Notes: generated by a model from the letters alone, not told the origin. Shown: positions 47,593-58,442, counted from the stretch's first letter. The stretch is 64,000 nt of DNA from Thiohalobacter sp. IOR34 (GCF_030406045.1 NZ_CP128988.1:655438-719437), one strand, 5' to 3'. Translations and numbers: made by a program.

Positions 47593-48366
47593 ATGAACGT
47601 CTTCGTATTCGACATCGAGACCGTACCGGACGTCGAGGCCGGCCGCCGCCTGCACGGGCTGGAGGGGCTGTCCGACGCGGACGTCGGCAAGGCCATGTTC
47701 CACCTTCGCCAGCAGGAGAGCGGCAGCGACTTCCTGCGCCTGCACCTGCACCGGGTGGTGGCCATTTCCGCGGTCTATGCCGGTCCGGGGTCGCTGAAGG
47801 TCGCCTCGCTGGGGGCGCCGGAGGCGGACGAGCGCGAGCTGGTACAGACCTTCTTCGACGTCATCGAGAAGAAGACCCCGGTGCTGGTCTCCTGGAACGG
47901 CGGCGGCTTCGATCTGCCGGTGCTGCACTACCGGGCCCTGCGCCACAAGATCCAGGCGCCGCGCTACTGGGACATGGGCGGTGACGACCGCGACTTCAAG
48001 TGGAACAACTACATCAGCCGCTACCATACCCGGCATCTCGACCTGATGGACCTGATCGCCCTCTACCAGCCACGGGCCAACGCCCCGCTGGACCAGATCG
48101 CCAGCCTGCTCGGCTTCCCCGGCAAGATGGGCATGAGCGGGGCGAAGGTCTGGGACAGCTTCCTGGCCGGCGACATCGAGGGCATCCGCAACTACTGCGA
48201 GACCGATGTGCTCAACACCTACCTGGTCTACCTGCGTTTCCAGCTGATGCGCGGCCAGCTGATGCCCGAGCAGTACGAAAGCGAGTGCCGCCGGTTGCGC
48301 GACTACCTGGCCGCCGAGGGGCGACCGCACTTCGACGAATTCCTCGCTGCCTGGCAGGAGGACTGA
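47593..48366 (+). CDS. 3'-5' exonuclease, PolB-like predicted nuclease
   Basis: A 257-aa DEDDy-type exonuclease. ExoI motif FDIETVPD (residues 5-12); ExoII VLVSWNGGGFDLPVLHYRAL; RHLDLMDLIALYQP; ExoIII region VWDSFLAGDIEGIRNYCETDVLNTYLVY. It matches the PolB-like predicted 3'-5' exonuclease family (PF10108-like). Role in DNA repair or tRNA trimming is unknown. It precedes rlmD by 4 bp. Confidence 0.87.
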   Translation: MNVFVFDIETVPDVEAGRRLHGLEGLSDADVGKAMFHLRQQESGSDFLRLHLHRVVAISAVYAGPGSLKVASLGAPEADERELVQTFFDVIEKKTPVLVSWNGGGFDLPVLHYRALRHKIQAPRYWDMGGDDRDFKWNNYISRYHTRHLDLMDLIALYQPRANAPLDQIASLLGFPGKMGMSGAKVWDSFLAGDIEGIRNYCETDVLNTYLVYLRFQLMRGQLMPEQYESECRRLRDYLAAEGRPHFDEFLAAWQED

Positions 48367-48370
48367 AACC

Positions 48371-49696
48371 GTGGCCCGACGCAGGAGGAAACGCCTCCCC
48401 ACGGAGGCCGTGGCGGCACACATCGACGACCTGGCGCATGACGGGCGCGGCGTGGCCCATGTCGAGGGCAAGGCGGTGTTCATCGATGGCGCCCTGCCGG
48501 GCGAGGAGGTCACCTTCACCTACCGCTCGATGCGTCGCAGCCACGACGAGGGACGGGTGGCGGAGGTGCTGCGCCCATCGCCGCACCGGGTCGAGCCACG
48601 CTGTCCTCACGCGGGCCTCTGCGGTGGTTGCAGCCTGCAGCACCTGGACCCCGGGCAGCAGATCATCGCCAAGCAGGCGGTGCTGCTGGAGAACCTCGCC
48701 CGGCTCGGCGGCGTGGCGCCCGCGCAGGTCCTGGAACCGCTGCGCGGACCGCACTGGGGCTACCGGCGCAAGGCGCGCCTGGGCGTCAAGCACGTGCTGA
48801 AGAAGGGCCGGGTGCTGGTCGGCTTCCGTGAGAAGGGCTCCTCCCTGGTGGCGGACATCGGCCGCTGCGAAGTGCTGCATCCGGCGGTCGGCGGGCGCAT
48901 CGAGGCCCTCGCCGCGTTGATCGAGGGGCTGTCGATCTCCTCCGCTGTGCCGCAGATCGAGGTCGCCCTCGGCGACGAGCTCGGGGCCCTGGTGTTCCGC
49001 GTGCTGGAGCCGCCCGGCGAGGCGGACCTGGAGCGGCTGCGTGCCTTCGGTGAAGCCAGCGGGCTGCACATCTATCTGCAGCCCAAGGGGCCGGACAGCG
49101 TCAGCCTGCTCTGGCCGGAGCAGTCACGGCTCAGCTACCGGTTGCCGGCCTTCGGTCTGGAGTTCGAGTTCCTGCCCACCGATTTCACCCAGATCAACAG
49201 CGACATCAACCGCGCCATGGTCGAGCGGGCGCTGGATCTTCTGGACGTGGAGGGGGAGCATCGGGTGCTGGACCTGTTCTGCGGCCTGGGCAACTTCACC
49301 TTGCCGCTGGCGACACGGGCGGCGCAGGTGACCGGTGTCGAGGGTGAGGCCGGACTGGTGCAGCGCGCCCGCGACAACGCGGCGCGCAACGGCATCGACA
49401 ACGTCGACTTCCATGTCGCCGATCTGATGGAGGACGTCGGCGGGGCGCCCTGGCTGAAGGCCGGCTATGATCGTATCCTGCTCGACCCGCCGCGCAGCGG
49501 GGCCCAGGCGATGATCCTCCATCTGGCCGGACTGGGTGCGGAGCGGATCGTCTATGTCTCCTGCCACCCCGGTTCCCTGGCACGCGACGCCGGCCTGCTG
49601 GTGAAGGAACACGGCTACCGGCTGGCCAGCGCCGGGGTGATGGACATGTTCCCGCATACCGCCCACGTCGAGTCCATCGCGCTGTTCGTTCGTTAG
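48371..49696 (+). CDS. rlmD: 23S rRNA (uracil-1939-C5)-methyltransferase
   Basis: A 441-aa SAM-dependent methyltransferase. N-terminal TRAM domain (IDDLAHDGRGVAHVEGKAVFIDGALPGE), Fe-S cysteines in CPHAGLCGGCSLQHL, SAM motif VLDLFCGLGNFTLPLA, catalytic YVSCHPGSLARD and DPPRSGA. GTG start, close behind the exonuclease gene. Ends just before a large inverted repeat. Confidence 0.95.
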   Translation: MARRRRKRLPTEAVAAHIDDLAHDGRGVAHVEGKAVFIDGALPGEEVTFTYRSMRRSHDEGRVAEVLRPSPHRVEPRCPHAGLCGGCSLQHLDPGQQIIAKQAVLLENLARLGGVAPAQVLEPLRGPHWGYRRKARLGVKHVLKKGRVLVGFREKGSSLVADIGRCEVLHPAVGGRIEALAALIEGLSISSAVPQIEVALGDELGALVFRVLEPPGEADLERLRAFGEASGLHIYLQPKGPDSVSLLWPEQSRLSYRLPAFGLEFEFLPTDFTQINSDINRAMVERALDLLDVEGEHRVLDLFCGLGNFTLPLATRAAQVTGVEGEAGLVQRARDNAARNGIDNVDFHVADLMEDVGGAPWLKAGYDRILLDPPRSGAQAMILHLAGLGAERIVYVSCHPGSLARDAGLLVKEHGYRLASAGVMDMFPHTAHVESIALFVR

Positions 49697-49702
49697 GGGG
49701 AT

Positions 49703-49808
49703 GGCCACGAAATCCACGAAACCCACGAAAGTGATTATTGTGGATCGGGCTTCGGGCAGACCCTTCAACACTTCCAAAATTTTCGTGGATTTCGTGGGTT
49801 TCGTGGCC
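49703..49808. repeat. CCACGAAA-type inverted repeat after rlmD
   Basis: Left arm GGCCACGAAATCCACGAAAC then CCACGAAA (49703-49730); right arm is its complement with two transposed bases (49781-49808); 50-nt loop. Each arm is itself three CCACGAAA-like units. It lies between convergent rlmD and lytic transglycosylase genes and might end transcription on both sides. Confidence 0.7.
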
Positions 49809-49837
49809 GTTTGTTTTGGTGCCTTCCCTGTGTGGCC

Positions 49838-50428
49838 CTACTGCCGGTACCAGCGTCGGTTGAGGGCGCTGAACACGCGCTGCGGGTACCAGAGCTGACC
49901 GCTGCTGCCGTTGTAACGGGCCAGGGCACGTCGCAGGTCGCCGTTCTCCCGTTCCAGGTAGAGCTTGAGGATGGTGCAACCGTAGCGGATGTTGGTGCGG
50001 ACCTGGAACAGGTCGTCGTCCGGCCGGCCCAGCTCCTCCAGCCAGAAGGGCATCACCTGCATCAGGCCGCGGGCGCCAGCGCTGGAGATGGCGAAACGGT
50101 CGAAGTTGCTTTCCACCTCGATCAGCGACAGCACCAGCTCCGGCGGCAGGCCGGCCCGGCTGGCCTCCTGGTGGACGATGCGCAGGATCTCCAGGCGTTC
50201 CCCGGCGGGGATGCCCTCCCAGGGCTGCAGCCGGCGGGCCATGTCGGCCAGCCAGACCTCGGCCTCGAAGCGGTCCTCGAAGCTCTCGGCGCGGGTGATG
50301 GCCTGGGCGAGCAGGTCGCGCAGCGCGGCATCCGGCCGTGCCTGGCTGGCGGCATCCGCCGTGGCCGGTAGCACCATGGCGAGAGCGAGCAGCAGACGCA
50401 GCAGGAACGGGCTGTGATATACCGGCAT
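49838..50428 (-). CDS. lytic transglycosylase, SLT domain
   Basis: A 196-aa exported muralytic enzyme: signal peptide residues 1-26, helical lead, then SLT domain LVLSLIEVESNFDRFAISSAGARGLMQVMPFWLEELG with the catalytic Glu in IEVES. YGCTILKLYLERENGDLRRALARYNGSSG follows. It cleaves peptidoglycan glycan strands. ATG at 50428; longer in-frame starts give improbable leaders. Immediately downstream of proS on the same strand. Confidence 0.92.
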   Translation of the reverse strand: MPVYHSPFLLRLLLALAMVLPATADAASQARPDAALRDLLAQAITRAESFEDRFEAEVWLADMARRLQPWEGIPAGERLEILRIVHQEASRAGLPPELVLSLIEVESNFDRFAISSAGARGLMQVMPFWLEELGRPDDDLFQVRTNIRYGCTILKLYLERENGDLRRALARYNGSSGQLWYPQRVFSALNRRWYRQ

Positions 50429-50495
50429 GGCGGGTCCTTCTGTTGCAGGTGCGGCCTCCAGGTGCCAGCTACTCCAGCTTATCGCCCCCGCCTCG

Positions 50496-52196
50496 TCAAT
50501 CCTTGAACCGGGCCAGGATCTCGCCGATCGGCACCAGCTCGGCGTCCTTCTCGTGGCCACGCTTGTGCTCGACCAGGCCCTGGTCGAGATTGCGCTCGCC
50601 GACGATCACCCGGTGGGGGATGCCGATCAGTTCCATGTCGGCGAACATCACCCCGGCGCGCACGTCACGGTCGTCGAACAGTACGTCGACGCCGGCGTCG
50701 AGGAATTCCGCATAGAGCCGTTCGGCGGCCTCGCGCACACGCTGTGACTTCTTCATGTTCATCGGGCAGATCGCCACCCGGAAGGGGGCGATGGGCTCCG
50801 GCCACAGGATGCCGCGCTCGTCGTGGTTCTGTTCGATGGCGGCGGCCACCACCCGGGAGACGCCGATGCCGTAGCAGCCCATGATCATCACCGCCTCGCG
50901 TCCGGCCTCGTCCAGCACCGTGGCCTTCATCGCCTCGCTGTACTTGGTGCCGAGCTGGAAGATGTGGCCGACCTCGATGCCGCGCAGGATGTGCAGCCGG
51001 CCCTTGCCGTCCGGGCTGGGGTCGCCCTCGACCACGTTGCGCAGGTCGGCGACCTCGGGCTCGGGCAGGTCGCGGCCCCAGTTGACGCCGGTGAGGTGGC
51101 GGCCGTCGCTGTTGGCGCCACAGACGAAGTCGGCGAGATGGGCGGCGGCGCGATCGGCGATCAGCGGGATCTCGAGGCCCACCGGACCGACCGATCCGGG
51201 CGCCGCGCCGGTGGCGGCGCGCACCTCGGCATCGGAGGCGAAGACCAGCGGTGCGGCCACCGCCGGGTGTTTTTTCGCCTTGATCTCGTTCAGCTCGTGG
51301 TCGCCGCGCAGCACCAGGGCCACCAGGCTGCCTTCCTCGCTGCCGTGCACGATCAGGGTCTTCAGGCACTGCGACGGCGGGACGTCGAGGAAGCGGCTGA
51401 CCTCCTCGATGCTGTGCTGCTGTGGCGTGTCCACCGCCTGCAGCTCGGCGGCGGCGGCTGGCCGTTCGCCTGCCGGGGCCAGGGCCTCGGCCAGTTCGAC
51501 GTTGGCGGCGTAGTCGCTGTCCGGGCAGACGGCGATGGCGTCCTCGCCGGCCTCGGCGAGGACGTGGAATTCGTGTGACAGGGCGCCGCCGATGGAACCG
51601 GGGTCGGCGGCCACGGGGCGGAAATCCAGTCCCAGCCGGGTGAAGATGCGGCTGTAGGCCTCGAACATCTGCTGATAGGTTTCATCCAGCGAGGCCTGGT
51701 CCAGATGGAAGGAATAGGCATCCTTCATCAGGAATTCGCGGGCGCGCATGATGCCGAAGCGGGGACGGATCTCGTCACGGAACTTGGTCTGGATCTGGTA
51801 GAAGTTGACCGGCAGCTGCTTGTAGGAGCGCAGTTCGCGGCGGGCGATGTCGGTGATCACCTCCTCGTGGGTGGGGCCGAGGCAGAACTCGCGCTGGTGG
51901 CGGTCGTGGAAGCGCAGCAGCTCCGGACCGTACTGCTCCCAGCGGCCGGATTCCTGCCAGAGTTCGGCCGGCTGCACGGTGGGCATCAGCAGCTCCAGGG
52001 CGCCGGCGCGGTCCATCTCCTCGCGCACGATGGCCTCGACCCGGCGCAGCACGCGCAGCCCGAGCGGCAGCCAGTTGTAGACACCGGCGGCCAGCTTGCG
52101 GATCAGGCCGGCGCGCAGCATCAGCTGGTGGCTGGCGATCTCGGCGTCGGCGGGGACTTCCTTGAGGGTGGAGAGCGGGAATCGGGATGTGCGCAT
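50496..52196 (-). CDS. proS: prolyl-tRNA synthetase
   Basis: A 566-aa class II synthetase of the bacterial type with the editing (YbaK-like) insertion around residues 225-400. Motif 2 is [26 protein letters not shown]; motif 3 [28 protein letters not shown]-terminal anticodon domain with [26 protein letters not shown]. Charges tRNA-Pro. Transcribed alone or with the lytic transglycosylase. Confidence 0.97.
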   Translation of the reverse strand: MRTSRFPLSTLKEVPADAEIASHQLMLRAGLIRKLAAGVYNWLPLGLRVLRRVEAIVREEMDRAGALELLMPTVQPAELWQESGRWEQYGPELLRFHDRHQREFCLGPTHEEVITDIARRELRSYKQLPVNFYQIQTKFRDEIRPRFGIMRAREFLMKDAYSFHLDQASLDETYQQMFEAYSRIFTRLGLDFRPVAADPGSIGGALSHEFHVLAEAGEDAIAVCPDSDYAANVELAEALAPAGERPAAAAELQAVDTPQQHSIEEVSRFLDVPPSQCLKTLIVHGSEEGSLVALVLRGDHELNEIKAKKHPAVAAPLVFASDAEVRAATGAAPGSVGPVGLEIPLIADRAAAHLADFVCGANSDGRHLTGVNWGRDLPEPEVADLRNVVEGDPSPDGKGRLHILRGIEVGHIFQLGTKYSEAMKATVLDEAGREAVMIMGCYGIGVSRVVAAAIEQNHDERGILWPEPIAPFRVAICPMNMKKSQRVREAAERLYAEFLDAGVDVLFDDRDVRAGVMFADMELIGIPHRVIVGERNLDQGLVEHKRGHEKDAELVPIGEILARFKD

Positions 52197-52272
52197 GGTC
52201 TCAGAGGTCGGCTATCGGCAAGGGAAGGGCATTCTACCCCAAGCGCCGCGGCGGATTCACGGTTGCCGCCCT

Positions 52273-53127
52273 TCACTCGCCGTGCGGACGGATGAAGGGG
52301 TCGTCTGTCTTCTTCTTTGTGCCGGTTGTTGGCTGGATGAAGGGTTCCTCTCCGTCCGCCGTCCCCTTGCCGGCGGCGGCAGGGGTGCGGATGAAGGGGC
52401 CCTCGTCAGCACGGCTGTCGGCAGCCGCTGGTTCGCCCGGGCTGTCGCCGTTGCCGGCTGGCGCGGCTGGCCGGGCGAGCGCCTTCAGTCGCGCCTCGAT
52501 CAGCCGGCGGATTGCCGGGGCGCGGCCGAGGGCCGTCTCGCGCCGCTCGAGGATCATCTGCAGGGTGTCGGCGTTCATGCCGGGCAGGAGCAGGCCGGCC
52601 AGCTCGGGGTCGCGGATGCGGAGCGGACCGTCCAGGGCGGTGATCAGCAGCTCGTCGTCGATGACCCGGTTGGGGTCGGCGCCGGCCTCCAGCAGCAGCT
52701 GCAGGGTCTCCTTGAGCAGCGCCGGCTCGGCACCGGCGCGGCGCAGGTCCGGCAGGCGGCGGCTGAAGGCCAGCAGCGGCGTGAGCCCATCCAGATCGGC
52801 GCGATTGGGATCGGCGCCGGCCCGCAGCAGGGACCGCAACAGGGCCAGGGTGCGCGGCGAGGGGCGCTGTTCGAGGATGTTGTTGAGCAGGGTGATGCCG
52901 TTGCAGTCACTGGCATTGAGAAACAGGCCGGCGTGGATCTTGCGCTTGATGACGTCGTAGCGGCGATAGTCCAGGTCGTCGTTGATGCGCGGATCCTTGG
53001 CCAGATGCAGCCGTTCCCAGCGCTGGATGGAGGCCAGCACCTCTGCCACGAAGCGCGCCTCGCGCGGATCGCAGGCGGAGGCCGGAGCGGTCAGCAGCAG
53101 GGCGAGCAGGGGAAGCAGACGCAGCAT
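52273..53127 (-). CDS. exported ankyrin-repeat protein with PFI(R/Q)P tail repeats
   Basis: A 284-aa periplasmic protein: signal peptide residues 1-18, then two to three ankyrin repeats (GITLLNNILEQRPSPRTLALL, AGADPNRADLDGLTPLLAFSRRLP, AGADPNRVIDDELLITAL). The tail is Pro/Gly-rich and contains DEGPFIRTP, GEEPFIQPT and DDPFIRPHG, a motif repeated three times. Ankyrins suggest protein binding; the tail repeats may be a multivalent binding motif. Function unknown. Confidence 0.75.
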   Translation of the reverse strand: MLRLLPLLALLLTAPASACDPREARFVAEVLASIQRWERLHLAKDPRINDDLDYRRYDVIKRKIHAGLFLNASDCNGITLLNNILEQRPSPRTLALLRSLLRAGADPNRADLDGLTPLLAFSRRLPDLRRAGAEPALLKETLQLLLEAGADPNRVIDDELLITALDGPLRIRDPELAGLLLPGMNADTLQMILERRETALGRAPAIRRLIEARLKALARPAAPAGNGDSPGEPAAADSRADEGPFIRTPAAAGKGTADGEEPFIQPTTGTKKKTDDPFIRPHGE

Positions 53128-53145
53128 GGAGGGGGCAGGACGGGC

Positions 53146-53487
53146 TCAGAAGGTCGATCCGTTCCAGCCCCAGAGGGCACGCGGCGCGTCGCTGAACTCG
53201 ATGTAGATACGCTCCGTCGGGATCTCCAGCGCCTCGCCGATCAGTCGGCAGAGGCTGGCCGAGTAGTCGCGGGTGGCGTCCTGTGGCAGGCCGATGCTCT
53301 TCAGTTCCAGGTAGGCGAGCGGCGCGTCGCTGCCGGCGAACAGCATGTCCGGGTTGTGTTCCAGTGACACCATGACGTAGCGTTCCGGCTTGCCGAGCAT
53401 CCCGGCGACCTCGGCCGAGAGGCGCTGCAACAGCGCGCTCCGCTCGTCGGGGAGGGGTTGGTTGGTCTTGATCTGCAGCAGGGGCAT
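53146..53487 (-). CDS. MIF-like / phenylpyruvate tautomerase family protein
   Basis: A 113-aa MIF-fold protein. The catalytic-type N-terminal Pro2 is kept (MPLLQIKTNQPLPDE), with MVSLEHNPDMLFAGSDAPLAYLELKSIGLPQD and ERIYIEFSDAPRALWGWNGSTF. Trimeric tautomerases use Pro as base; the natural substrate is unknown. The true start is the ATG at 53487, not the longer reading frame that overlaps the DUF4124 gene. Confidence 0.87.
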   Translation of the reverse strand: MPLLQIKTNQPLPDERSALLQRLSAEVAGMLGKPERYVMVSLEHNPDMLFAGSDAPLAYLELKSIGLPQDATRDYSASLCRLIGEALEIPTERIYIEFSDAPRALWGWNGSTF

Positions 53488-53491
53488 GGGC

Positions 53492-53950
53492 TTAGTCGCA
53501 GTATTTCTCGATCTGTTTGCGGGTTTCGGCGATCCGTGCCTGACGTTCCTTCTCGTCCATGTGGTAGGCCACCCCGTCGGGGCCGCGCACCATCCGGCGT
53601 CCGGTGGCGGCCTGCAGCTTGACCAGATTGCTGCGTGCCGCCTTGCAGTTTTCCTGGCGCTGCTGGCGGGCCGCCTTGTCCGCCTTGGCCTCGGCCTTCG
53701 CCTTGCGCCGGGCCTCGCCGGCCTCCTCCAGCCGGCGCAGATTCTCCTCCAGGCGCTGCTGGGCGCGGCCGGCGTCGCTGGACGGTGGCGGGGGCGGCAC
53801 CAGGGTCTGGAATTCGCGGTCCCTCGGCGGATACTGGCTGTAGTGAGTGCGGCCCTCCGCATCGACCCATTTGTACATCGCCGCCAGGGTCGGCAGGGCG
53901 CAGAGCAGCAGGCCGAGGGCCAGGCTGAGGCGGAATGTCGGGTGCCGCAT
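53492..53950 (-). CDS. DUF4124 exported protein
   Basis: A 152-aa exported protein: signal peptide residues 1-23 and the DUF4124 core AMYKWVDAEGRTHYSQYPP, then a long Lys/Glu/Ala-rich coiled coil (LEENLRRLEEAGEARRKAKAEAKADKAARQQRQENCKA). Periplasmic, function unknown. ATG at 53950; a longer upstream extension reads into the ilvI leader. 4 bp from the tautomerase gene. Confidence 0.85.
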   Translation of the reverse strand: MRHPTFRLSLALGLLLCALPTLAAMYKWVDAEGRTHYSQYPPRDREFQTLVPPPPPSSDAGRAQQRLEENLRRLEEAGEARRKAKAEAKADKAARQQRQENCKAARSNLVKLQAATGRRMVRGPDGVAYHMDEKERQARIAETRKQIEKYCD

Positions 53951-54352
53951 GACGGTCTCCTGGATTGAGGGCTGCTCCCGGATTGCAACATAAGGATTCG
54001 GCCTGAAACCGAACAGGCCCAAGTGTAACCCGCCCATGCGGGTCGTGCATGGCCTTCCTGTCCTTGTTCTGCAGCCCATGCCTTCCTTCATTCGGACGAC
54101 AGGCGGGCCAAACCGGGGCGTTCGCGGGCCTGGTATTAACCCGGCATATATTTAGTTGCCGGGTCAATAGAAAGTAGCGGACAGCCGGCGGCGGGCTGAA
54201 GGGGCGGGTTGGGCACCCCACGGCGTCGGCATCGCGACTTGACCTTCCCGGCCAATATAAGTAGCTTCTAACCTTTTACGCCCCCTTTCGGGGCCTGCCC
54301 GGCCAGGGGCGGGTTTGCGGGGCGATCCCTGGGGTTGCAGGAGAGACGATTC
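53951..54352. promoter_or_regulatory. divergent region upstream of ilvI, with an 8-bp inverted repeat
   Basis: About 400 bp between the DUF4124 and ilvI genes. ACCCGGCA and TGCCGGGT (54139-54164) form a perfect 8-bp inverted repeat with a 10-nt AT-rich centre, suited to an operator or hairpin. A TTGACC at 54240 lacks a convincing -10 partner. Near 54280-54295 GCCCC-CTTTC-GGGGC can fold, and the same CCCC can pair with a later GGGG, so an attenuator is possible. No leader peptide is convincing. Confidence 0.4.
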
Positions 54353-56047
54353 GTGGAGTTGACCGGTGCCGAAATCTTTGCGCGCTGCCTGAAAGACGAG
54401 GGGGTCGAGGTGATCTTCGGCTACCCCGGCGGCGCCGTGCTGCACATCTATGATGCCCTCTACCAGCAGGACGAGGTGCAGCACATCCTGGTGCGCCACG
54501 AACAGGCCGCGACCCATGCCGCCGACGGCTACGCACGGTCCACCGGCAAGCCCGGCGTGGTGCTGGTCACCTCTGGACCCGGGGCGACCAATGCCGTCAC
54601 CGGCATCGCCACCGCCTACATGGATTCCATCCCCATGGTCTGCTTCACCGGCCAGGTGCCGACCAGCCTGATCGGCAACGACGCCTTCCAGGAGGTCGAC
54701 AGCGTGGGCATCACCCGGCCCTGCGTGAAACACAACTTCCTGGTCAAGGACGTCAGGGATCTCGCCGAGACCATCAAGAAGGCCTTCTATGTGGCCACCA
54801 CCGGACGGCCTGGCCCGGTGGTGGTCGATATCCCCAAGGACGTCACGGCGGCGCGCTGCGAATACCGCTATCCGAAGCGGGTCAAGATGCGCTCCTACAA
54901 CCCGATCACCAAGGGGCATGCGGGGCAGATCAAGAAGGCAGTGGAGCTGATCCTGACCGCCAAGCGGCCGATGATCTACACCGGCGGCGGGGTCATCCTG
55001 GACAACGCCTCCAAGGCGCTGACCGAGTTCACCCGGCTGCTGGGCGCGCCCATCACCAATACCCTGATGGGACTCGGGGCCTATCCGGCCAGCGACCGCC
55101 AGTTCGTGGGCATGCTGGGCATGCACGGCACCTACGAGGCCAACATGGCGATGCACAACTGCGATGTGCTGATCGCCATCGGCGCGCGCTTCGACGACCG
55201 GGTCACCGGCAACATCGAGAAGTTCTGTCCCACGGCGAAGATCGTCCATGTCGACATCGATCCGGCCAGCATCTCCAAGAACGTCAAGGTCGACATCCCC
55301 ATCGTCGGTCCGGTCGACAATGTGCTCAAGCAGATGGTCAAGATGATCAAGGCGGGCGATGCGCGGCCCGACGCCGAGGCGCTGGACGCCTGGTGGAAAC
55401 AGATCGACGAATGGCGGGCCATGGACTGTCTGAAATACGACCGCGACAGCGAGCTGATCAAGCCGCAGTTCGTGATCGAGACCCTGCACAAGGTCACCAG
55501 GGGCAATGCCTTCGTCACCTCCGACGTCGGTCAGCACCAGATGTTCACCGCCCAGTTCTACCCCTTCGACAAGCCGCGCCGCTGGATCAATTCCGGCGGT
55601 CTGGGCACCATGGGCTTCGGCTTCCCGGCGGCGATGGGCGTGCAGCTGGCGCATCCCAAGGACACGGTCTGCTGCGTGACCGGTGAGGGCAGCATCCAGA
55701 TGTGCATCCAGGAGCTGTCCACCTGCCGCCAGTACGGCCTGCCGATCAAGATCATCAATCTCAACAACGGATATCTGGGCATGGTCCGCCAGTGGCAGGA
55801 ATTCTTCTACCAGAAGCGTTACGCCATGTCCTACATGGAGTCGCTGCCCGATTTCGTGGCCCTGGCCGAGAGCTACGGTCATGCCGGCATGCGCATCGAG
55901 AAGCCGGGCGACGTCGAGGCCGCGCTGAAGGAGGCGATGAAGATGAAGGATCGCCTGGTGTTCATGGACTTCATCATCGACAAGACCGAGAACGTCTACC
56001 CGATGATCCCTGCCGGGGCCGGACAGAACGAGATGATCCTGATCTGA
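54353..56047 (+). CDS. ilvI: acetolactate synthase large subunit
   Basis: A 564-aa ThDP enzyme of valine/isoleucine/leucine synthesis. [41 protein letters not shown] and catalytic Glu in [18 protein letters not shown] are present; ThDP motif [32 protein letters not shown] at 54353 follows CAGGAGAG; an earlier TTG at 54335 is less likely. Works with the small subunit IlvH 82 bp downstream. Confidence 0.95.
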   Translation: MELTGAEIFARCLKDEGVEVIFGYPGGAVLHIYDALYQQDEVQHILVRHEQAATHAADGYARSTGKPGVVLVTSGPGATNAVTGIATAYMDSIPMVCFTGQVPTSLIGNDAFQEVDSVGITRPCVKHNFLVKDVRDLAETIKKAFYVATTGRPGPVVVDIPKDVTAARCEYRYPKRVKMRSYNPITKGHAGQIKKAVELILTAKRPMIYTGGGVILDNASKALTEFTRLLGAPITNTLMGLGAYPASDRQFVGMLGMHGTYEANMAMHNCDVLIAIGARFDDRVTGNIEKFCPTAKIVHVDIDPASISKNVKVDIPIVGPVDNVLKQMVKMIKAGDARPDAEALDAWWKQIDEWRAMDCLKYDRDSELIKPQFVIETLHKVTRGNAFVTSDVGQHQMFTAQFYPFDKPRRWINSGGLGTMGFGFPAAMGVQLAHPKDTVCCVTGEGSIQMCIQELSTCRQYGLPIKIINLNNGYLGMVRQWQEFFYQKRYAMSYMESLPDFVALAESYGHAGMRIEKPGDVEAALKEAMKMKDRLVFMDFIIDKTENVYPMIPAGAGQNEMILI

Positions 56048-56129
56048 GCCACTGCCCTTGCAGCGCACGCTGGCGGATCGACTTACCGCAGCCCCGGCTG
56101 CGTCCTGAGGAACAAAACGGATAGCTGAA

Positions 56130-56621
56130 ATGCGGCACATCATATCCATCCTGCTGGAAAACGAGGCCGGCGCCCTGTCGCGGGTGGCTGGCCTGTTCTC
56201 CGCCCGCGGCTACAACATCGAGTCGCTGACCGTGGCGCCGACCGAGGACCCCTCGCTGTCGCGGATGACCATCGTCACCCGCGGCACCGAGGAGATCATC
56301 GAGCAGATCACCAAGCAGCTCAACAAGCTGATCGACGTGGTCAAGCTGATGGACATGACCGAGGGGCCGCACATCGAGCGCGAGATGATGCTGATCAAGC
56401 TGCGCGCCGAGGGGCCGGTGCGGGAGGAGATGAAGCGCCTGGCGGACATCTTCCGCGGCCGCATCATCGACGTCACCGATGTCAGCTATGTGGTCGAGCT
56501 GACCGGCGACAGCGCCAAGCTGGACGCCTTCATGGGCGCCGTCAACAAGGATTGCATCCTCGAAGTGGTGCGCTCCGGCGTGTCGGGCATCGCCCGCGGC
56601 GAGCGGCTGCTGCGCCTGTGA
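56130..56621 (+). CDS. ilvH: acetolactate synthase small (regulatory) subunit
   Basis: A 163-aa subunit. N-terminal ACT domain MRHIISILLENEAGALSRVAGLFSARGYNIESLTVAPTED binds valine for feedback inhibition; C-terminal half holds LAEGDIF-like RLADIFRGRIIDVTDVSYVVELTGDSAKLDAFM. Length identical to the E. coli subunit. In operon with ilvI and ilvC. Confidence 0.97.
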   Translation: MRHIISILLENEAGALSRVAGLFSARGYNIESLTVAPTEDPSLSRMTIVTRGTEEIIEQITKQLNKLIDVVKLMDMTEGPHIEREMMLIKLRAEGPVREEMKRLADIFRGRIIDVTDVSYVVELTGDSAKLDAFMGAVNKDCILEVVRSGVSGIARGERLLRL

Positions 56622-57698
<1,077 letters not shown>

Positions 57699-57708
57699 GC
57701 CGGCGGGC

Positions 57709-57733
57709 CACCCCGCTGCGGCGCAGCGGGGTG
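57709..57733. terminator. 11-bp perfect hairpin after ilvC
   Basis: CACCCCGCTGC and GCAGCGGGGTG form a perfect 11-bp stem with a 3-nt loop, followed by ATCTCTTTCC. Good candidate for a partial terminator separating the ilv genes from psd-pssA. Confidence 0.65.
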
Positions 57734-57763
57734 ATCTCTTTCCAGGAGCGACAGACAGCAGCG

Positions 57764-58375
57764 ATGGCCGGAACCCGCTATCCCCTGATTGCCCGCGAAG
57801 GCTGGCTGGCGGTGGCTGCCTGCGTGCTGGCGGCCTTTGCCGCGCTCAGCCTGGGCGACTGGCTCTGGTCGCTGCCCTTCTGGCTGTTGGCGGCCCTGCT
57901 GCTGTTTCTGTTCCGTGACCCTGAGCGCGAGATCCCGCCCACCCCGCTGGGCGTGATCAGTCCGGCCGACGGCGTGATCAGCGCCATCGAGCCGGTGCAG
58001 GATCCCTTTCTCAAGCGCGAGGCGATCCGCATCACCCTGACCATGAGCCACGCCGGGGTGTTCACCACCCGCAGCCCGGTGGAGGGCAAGATCGTCGACA
58101 TGGTCGATGCCGGCGAGGGCATGCCGCATGGCGTCTGGCTGCGCACCGACGAGGGCGACGACATCGTGGTGGTCATGTACCGGGGGCCGTTGCACAATGC
58201 GCCGCGCTGCTATGTGCGCTGCGGCGAGCGGGTCGGCCAGGGACAGCGCTGCGGCTACATCCACCTGGGTTCCCAGGTCGACCTCTATCTGCCGGCGAAC
58301 AGCCGCCTGCTGGTCGAGCAGGGGCAGCGGGTCAAGGGCGGTTCCAGCGTGATCGCCATGCTGGTGCACAAGTAG
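57764..58375 (+). CDS. psd: phosphatidylserine decarboxylase proenzyme
   Basis: A 203-aa short type decarboxylase: two hydrophobic N-terminal segments (residues 13-30, 33-45), LFRDPEREIPPTPLGVISPADGVISAIE, and a self-cleavage GSS in RVKGGSSVIAMLVHK near the C-terminus, giving the pyruvoyl group. Makes phosphatidylethanolamine from phosphatidylserine. Paired with pssA. Confidence 0.93.
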   Translation: MAGTRYPLIAREGWLAVAACVLAAFAALSLGDWLWSLPFWLLAALLLFLFRDPEREIPPTPLGVISPADGVISAIEPVQDPFLKREAIRITLTMSHAGVFTTRSPVEGKIVDMVDAGEGMPHGVWLRTDEGDDIVVVMYRGPLHNAPRCYVRCGERVGQGQRCGYIHLGSQVDLYLPANSRLLVEQGQRVKGGSSVIAMLVHK

Positions 58376-58442
58376 CCGCTTCGCTTGCATGCGCGCCTGA
58401 GTTGCCGCACCCTTGCAGCAGCGTACCGAGACGGATGCAGTG

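Noticed and set aside
53146-53991. A 281-aa version of the MIF-like protein
   Set aside because: The extension is a shadow of the DUF4124 gene; the catalytic Pro must follow the initiator Met at 53487.
54036-54155. A 39-codon reading frame with several Val/Leu/Ile codons upstream of ilvI as a leader peptide
   Set aside because: Branched-chain content is near background over its length, there is no ribosome site, and the control-codon cluster is at the wrong end. The evidence is far weaker than for the leu leader.
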